A stretch of DNA of 64,000 bases from the NCBI GenBank assembly GCA_023374045.1, contig CM041777.1, forward strand, positions 88,220,300-88,284,299. Direction: 5' to 3'. The notes beneath the pieces were generated by a model. The model ran no database searches. It had not been told where the DNA came from and saw only the letters and a program-made list of their open reading frames with translations. Position 1 is the first letter of the stretch. The number at the start of each line of letters is the position of its first letter. This DNA is from Limonium bicolor. Taxonomy: Eukaryota > Streptophyta > Magnoliopsida > Caryophyllales > Plumbaginaceae. Positions 59,063-64,000 of this stretch are shown in pieces. The translations under genes and the position numbers were made by a program.

Positions 59063-59247
59063 GTCCGGGACTTGGTGATTACCTTAGGTCCCGGACCAAC
59101 TCATGGCATAACTCTCGGCTGATTTAATAGGGTGGTCCGGGACTTTGTACAAGGCTAAAGTCCCAGACCAATGTGTTTGACTAACTTTCAGCCCTTATTT
59201 TAGTGTGGTCCGGGACTTTTCCCTGGAACCAAGTCCCGGACCAAAGC
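59063..59247. repeat. GGTCCGGGACTT hairpin cassette in solo LTR B
   Basis: Three units of TGGTCCGGGACTT, a 10-20-base spacer, then AAGTCCCGGACCAA (or TAGGTCCCGGACCAA). Each forms a stem of 12 or more bp and units are spaced about 65 bp apart. The sequence is unrelated to the GGGTCGGTC cassette of solo LTR A. Confidence 0.85.
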
Positions 59248-61519
59248 TACAAATTTGCATTTTAGCATTTTTCAAGTCTAGTTCATCATGCTCTCTTCAT
59301 CCTTTGTTCACCCAAACTTCACACATGTACTTAGGCATATTCTAATAACAATAACACTTTGAACCTCCTTAAATCATTGTCTAAACTTGTTACTCAATCT
59401 CTTACAAAAATTCCTCTCACTTGTAACATTGTTTCCTTAAAATTCTAAGTGGTATATTATGCCTACTACCTCAACTAACCAAATTGTTTTCTCACAACCA
59501 TCTTAACCACTCACAAGCATCATTATGCAACTTTGTCCATTTACTCCTACTTCTCAATATCACCATCTCTAGATCACACTTAAAACTTCACAAGGCATTA
59601 TACCCCTTTTATTACCAAATTTTGCACATGACTTAACAACACTCATTCCATGACTTGGTGTATCTAAATCACCCATTTGGGCTCTAAATCCTCCAAGACA
59701 ATTCCTAAGTCCTTTTAACGCTCAAGAGCACCTTTATTCACTTTCCTTCACCAATATAACCTTTAATGATTCTTAGTACTCCCAAGGTCATAAAATCACC
59801 TTAAAATACTTAAAACTATTTGTTTATTAACTAAACTTTGCCATAGCTCCTGTAGCACATTTATACACTCAAACACATGGTTTTTTTTCCATCCTTAATC
59901 AATCAAAGACATTCAAATCCACTACGAATGTTCTTTACACACAAACTACATCCAAACTATACTACATCACAATATAGTGCATAAACTTAAATTGCTTGGC
60001 ACTTAGGCCCTTAAATGACTTGGCTCTTAGGCCCTTAAATAACAATAATCTTAAACACTGAATTTCCACATATAAAATGCCTTCAACCTGTAAATACACA
60101 CAACAATCTCATATGCCCTTATCATCCACCTTGTGGTTATTTTACTAACTCATTTCCCTTTGGCTCTTTAGATTGTTTATAAACAATGCAAGCTCAATTT
60201 CCTAAGGTACTAATCTACACTAGGATAGATCATTTACCTTCTTCCTCTTCAAGATTTCCTCTCTTCACTTGTCTTTCTTGATTGAAAACCGGCAAGAAAT
60301 TTTTGTTCACTTGTCAATCTTCTAATCAATGTACAATTAAGGGTAATGAGATTTAAGTATTACACCTAAACTCATAAATTAACCCTAGATTACAAGAAGT
60401 GTTATATCACAGTAGAATTGGTATTTACCTTTGGAATTTGAAGAAACTTGATAAGGAAGCAAGGTGGGACTTCTTATAATCCTTTCAAGAAAGAATCAAG
60501 CTACTGAAATGAACAAGACAAGGCATCACTAATGGTGATTTCGGCCATGTTCAAGAATGAAAGGAAACATGAATTTTCTTTGGCTTTTCTTACCTTGAAG
60601 CAAAGGAGAACAACAAGGTGCAATAAGTAGAGCTTTTCCTCCTTCAATGGAGATTCTCCATGGAATCAAACTTGAGTTCTAGGAGATTTGAAAAGATGGA
60701 AATGAAGAGCTTGCTCCAACTAACACAAATATGGTCTTAGATTTTGATTTGGAGCATGGAGTTGGATTTGGCAAGAGTTTGAAGTTGGAGAAGAGTGGTG
60801 ATGTAGCAATGACGGTTTGGAGCTGGGAGAAGGATGAAGAAAACGGTGGGAAAGAAGGGAAATGAAGAAAATAAGGAGAGAAGTCTCATTTGGAAGATAT
60901 TTAAGTCATAAAGCAAATAGTCTTTTACGTTATTTCTTCTTCTTTCTTTTAGTTGGATGGCAAGGGTGATGACTCACCACCTCTAAAAACTGCCCCCATG
61001 CCTTGGTTAAGATACATATGGTCTAATTTGACCATTTAACTAATTAAAATTGACTAAAGCCTTAATTGAGCACTATTTGGGCACTATTCATAATTAGTGC
61101 ACAAATTTGAGAAATTTTTGGTTTCTCATTGATTTAGGCTTCCTAATGTGATACTAAGTAGTACACATGTTGATTAAGATATAACTCAAAACCCATTTCC
61201 AAGACAATTTTTCAAAAACGTGCTTTAAGACTCCTTAAAGCACAATTTGTGTTTAAACTCGTTTTTTAGCTTGGTTTTCTTTGGTAATTGATTTAAAATG
61301 TTCATTAACATGTTAGTAAGGTCTAATAATGACCTTTAGGTCTTAAACAAGGTTACACCAAGTCTAGAGCACGTATTTGCTTAAATTGACTTTATGGTGT
61401 TTTCTTGTGTTTTCCTTGGTTTAAATTGTCTACCAACGTCTCTTAAGGACTTATTTAGCCTTAGAAAGTCATAATCACATAATTAAATAACACTTAAAGG
61501 TTTGGGGTATTTCAGTAGC

Positions 61520-62600
61520 CATGCCTTGCGCCTTACCTTGCTACTTTGGTTAGCTCTAGATGATTTGTTTAGCTCTTTTTAGTTGGTTAATGGTGGCTCT
61601 AGATGGTTGGTTTCTTAACCTTTGGTTTTATGGTTTTGCTATCAATTAGTTCCGGTTGAACATGGGAATCTTGGCTAACCTATCTACTTCCGTAATAGAC
61701 CACGGGGCCTATTTTGCTTATAGTGGTCTTGCTATCTCTTAGGTCTCTTGCTTGTGTAAAATGGTTGTGAATATTGGATCCTAATCAGTCTTATTTGATA
61801 TTAGGTTTGTATTTATGTTTTCGATCTTGTTATGAATGATCATATATTGATTTAAAAAAACAAAAAAGTCAATTGAGCATATTAAGTTAGCACAATACTT
61901 AGTGTAGTGATATAGAATGTTGCAAGTCAGTCCCGGTGAGAAGTGTCTACATTCTATATGGAGAAATGAGAATTTTGTTGTTGATATATATATATATATA
62001 TACCATCCAATACTTCTTTTTGTCTTATGTGTATTTTAGAAAGCAAAAATGTAATGTATCGAAGCTCTCTTCTAAAGGGCGACAACTACCTTGCCGATGC
62101 CTTGCCGACACCTCTCCTTTTCATTTCCTTCCTGCACGCCTCCTTTATAATCAACCTAATGATTAGCCATCTCGTCAGTGCATGCTCCCCCTCCTCCCAT
62201 TCGGCCGCCCTTTGTCAATTTGCTTCCTTGCTCAGCTAGACAAAATCTTAACCAACATTCTCCTTGCATGCTTCTTCTCATAGATTATGGTAGCGTTGTT
62301 GGATTAACGATGTCTCTCCTTATTAATTCGCCCGCCCTTCCCCTTTATCCATCATTTCTCCTAATTTTTGTATTACTCTGCTCTCTGGCTTCTTCGTCTT
62401 CTATCGTCTACCCCCAAAATTATATTGCCATCGACATGCAAGTCCTTGACGGCTTGGTGGCAACGCGCTACTTGCTAGGCTAGCTCTTCATACACAGCCC
62501 TTGGATGCATGGTTGTCTCTACATCACTCTCTGTCATATTTGGTCCTATTTCGGTGACTTTTGGGTGTGGTAAGATAGGTCCTGACCTTACTAGTTTGAA
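61520..62600. other. Unassigned sequence
   Basis: A (TA)n run at about 61984-62003 and several overlapping open frames (62027-62483) rich in Leu/Ser/Pro without recognisable domains. Possibly decayed TE sequence linked to the DUF4283-like relic that follows. Confidence 0.35.
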
Positions 62601-62619
62601 TTCAAATATTTTATAACAA

Positions 62620-63060
62620 CAAATATGGTCATGGTGAGAGGATCGTGGTTGGTCAATGATTGGCTCCTTCCCTCCAATAACTGGACATCCAGATTCCCTT
62701 TGAAAATCATGAATTCAAATGAGTACTCTTTTGGGTGCGTGTTTTGATGTTCCACAATCCTACTGCAACATGGTGTTCATGGAGAGAGTTGTTGCTAAAT
62801 TCGGTCATTTTCTTGGCATTATAGAGGATACCATGGTGGTTCAACTAATTTTCGATCTCTTCCAATACGCTATGATGGCTTGGATAGTCTCATGGTCACC
62901 AATGATGATATTCCAGACATTTGCATAGGTTGTGGCCGCTTCCTTCATGCTGTTGATATTAGCCCTTATAAATGTGTCCCCTGATATGGTGAACTTGCAT
63001 ATGGGAAGTGGCTATGCATGGATGTTTACTTGGCCCAGACAAGCTTGTTGATCTTGTTGT
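62620..63060 (+). pseudogene. Decayed DUF4283/zinc-knuckle (LINE ORF1-like) relic
   Basis: Pieces in changing frames read in the expected order: RGSWLVNDWLLPSNNW (about 62637-62684, the G.WL..... end of DUF4283), DVPQSYCNMVFMERVVAKFG (about 62743-62803, the linker region), then PDICIGCGRFLHAVDI (about 62912-62960, the zinc knuckle, which retains C..CG). A YGELAYGKWL piece follows. Stops and frameshifts show it is dead. Same domain class as 56358-56585. Confidence 0.6.
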
Positions 63061-63129
63061 TTGATCCTCTTTGACGCCCTCCCGTATCTCCAGGAAGCGC
63101 GTCTTGGCTCATCTTCTGAATATCGGCCT

Positions 63130-64000
63130 CACTAGTAGAAAAAAGGGCCTATTTTAGCGGTTGTAAACCGTCGAAATGGAGATCACCGAAATAGGTCTAA
63201 GAACCTATTTTGACGGTTGTAAGACTGACCGCCAAGATAGTTGCTCGCTAAAATAAATAACTAAACCTATCTATCTCAATGGTTTTTAGCTTATAACCGC
63301 CAAAATAGGAGATGGGCCAGTCTATGGTTGGTCACCTAGGTCAGTCTATGCTTTGTTTGAGATCGCCCCTGCCAACTGCCTTTGTGGGTCGGTCGATGTT
63401 GAGTTTTTTTCTCTGTTTGAGATTGCCCCTATTGACCACCCTATGGGCCGGTCTTTATTGGGTTTTCTTCTCTGCTTGAAACCCCCTGCTGACCGCCCCT
63501 TTAGGCTGGTCTGGTTAACCTATCTCGACGGTTGTAAGACAAAGACCGTTGAGATAGGCCCTATTTCTACACCTATTTTGGTGCTTCTATGCTCAGAACC
63601 GCCGAAATACCTATTTTCTTTTTTATTTTATTTTTACCATTCTGGATTATATATTCACCCCAATGCACCAAATCATTTAAGCAGACTTGCGTACGGATAT
63701 AATACAACTGCCTCCATAGTGGGGTGCTCCAGTACACATTCATAAAGCTATGAAAGCGGCCAATATCAACAACTCGCCATAATTTGCAAGTAAATGAACC
63801 AACAAAAAAAGCACTTGCATTACAATAAATATTCAAAATACACTTCAAATCTAACATTGCACCATCCACAAATGCATATAATTACAACTACATTATCCAA
63901 AAAGTACTGAAATACATGACGGCTAACTTGATGATTGACACATTTAACCAATCCCCTTGGAATATCTCTATGACATTGGGCAAATATATCTTGAATCGAT
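63130..64000. mobile_element. CACTA (En/Spm-type) transposon end, running off the window
   Basis: Starts CACTAGTAGAAAAAAGGG, a typical CACTA terminal repeat. Subterminal motifs follow in both orientations: CCTATTTTAGCGGTTGTAA, TTTTGACGGTTGTAAG, AACCGCCAAAATAGG, TATCTCGACGGTTGTAAGAC and ACCGTTGAGATAGG. At about 63330-63510 a 70-bp unit (TTTGAGAT(C/T)GCCCCT.. to GGGC(C/T)GGTC) repeats about three times. The other end and any transposase lie beyond 64000. Only chance-like ORFs are visible after 63560. Confidence 0.8.

Larger units (their letters stand above)
57135..61514 (-). mobile_element. Giant solo LTR B (4.4 kb), homologous to solo LTR A
   Basis: Starts TGTAACGCCCC, ends GGGGTATTTCA, flanked by GTAGC on both sides (57130-57134 and 61515-61519). 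It shares many ordered blocks with 21125-25658, mainly in the last 1.6 kb (for example GGCCCTTAAATGACTT, GCAAATAGT..TTTCTTTT..GACTCACCACCT, TGCTTTAAGACT(C/T)CTTAAAGCACA). The mid-portion with tandem repeats is unrelated to A. No primer site, gag or pol. Orientation inferred as for A. Confidence 0.8.

Overview
The window is nuclear DNA of a flowering plant, most probably a eudicot. It is AT-rich, has GT-AG introns, and holds two plant genes among stacked plant transposable elements. I cannot name the species. Only two host genes are supported, plus one intact retrotransposon ORF; everything else is mobile DNA, decayed TE genes or unassigned sequence.

Region 1 (1-12.2 kb) carries a CPL1/CPL2-type RNA polymerase II CTD phosphatase gene. 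I reconstructed it by hand as 16 exons from 2628 to 11647, about 845 aa, with all exon phases consistent. It has a DLDET catalytic motif, a downstream DD pair and one dsRNA-binding domain. A Stowaway MITE and a 400-bp inverted repeat lie upstream. A 5'-truncated RTE-type LINE with an 18-bp target duplication sits in intron 10.

Region 2 (12.2-25.7 kb) is a run of DNA transposons: a Harbinger-type MITE, a 1.3-kb palindromic Mutator-like element, a hAT element with GGTTCC-rich ends that carries a piece of LTR, and a 1.5-kb TIR element. It ends with a 4.5-kb solo LTR flanked by ACATT.

Region 3 (25.7-42 kb) is a nested stack. A decayed plant-mobile-domain (PMD) gene is cut off at 28.7 kb by an LTR element with a primer site for initiator Met tRNA. 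The second LTR of that element is split by a young Athila-like element (32303-40206, CCGGA duplication, Athila-type primer site) that carries an intact 447-codon ORF but no visible pol. A further solo LTR (40221-41924) follows.

Region 4 (42-49.8 kb) has a second palindromic Mutator-like element, a 2.8-kb mosaic of inverted and tandem repeats, and an intact single-exon alpha-1,4-glycosyltransferase-family gene (46997-48481, 494 aa).

Region 5 (49.8-64 kb) holds a LINE reverse transcriptase relic on the minus strand, another palindromic element, LTR fragments, two relics with a DUF4283/zinc-knuckle look, a second 4.4-kb solo LTR homologous to the first (GTAGC duplication), and one end of a CACTA transposon running off the right edge.

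The most notable pattern is that several unrelated LTRs each carry a GC-rich cassette of short hairpin-forming repeats. In the two homologous giant solo LTRs the cassettes lie in a similar position but have unrelated sequence.
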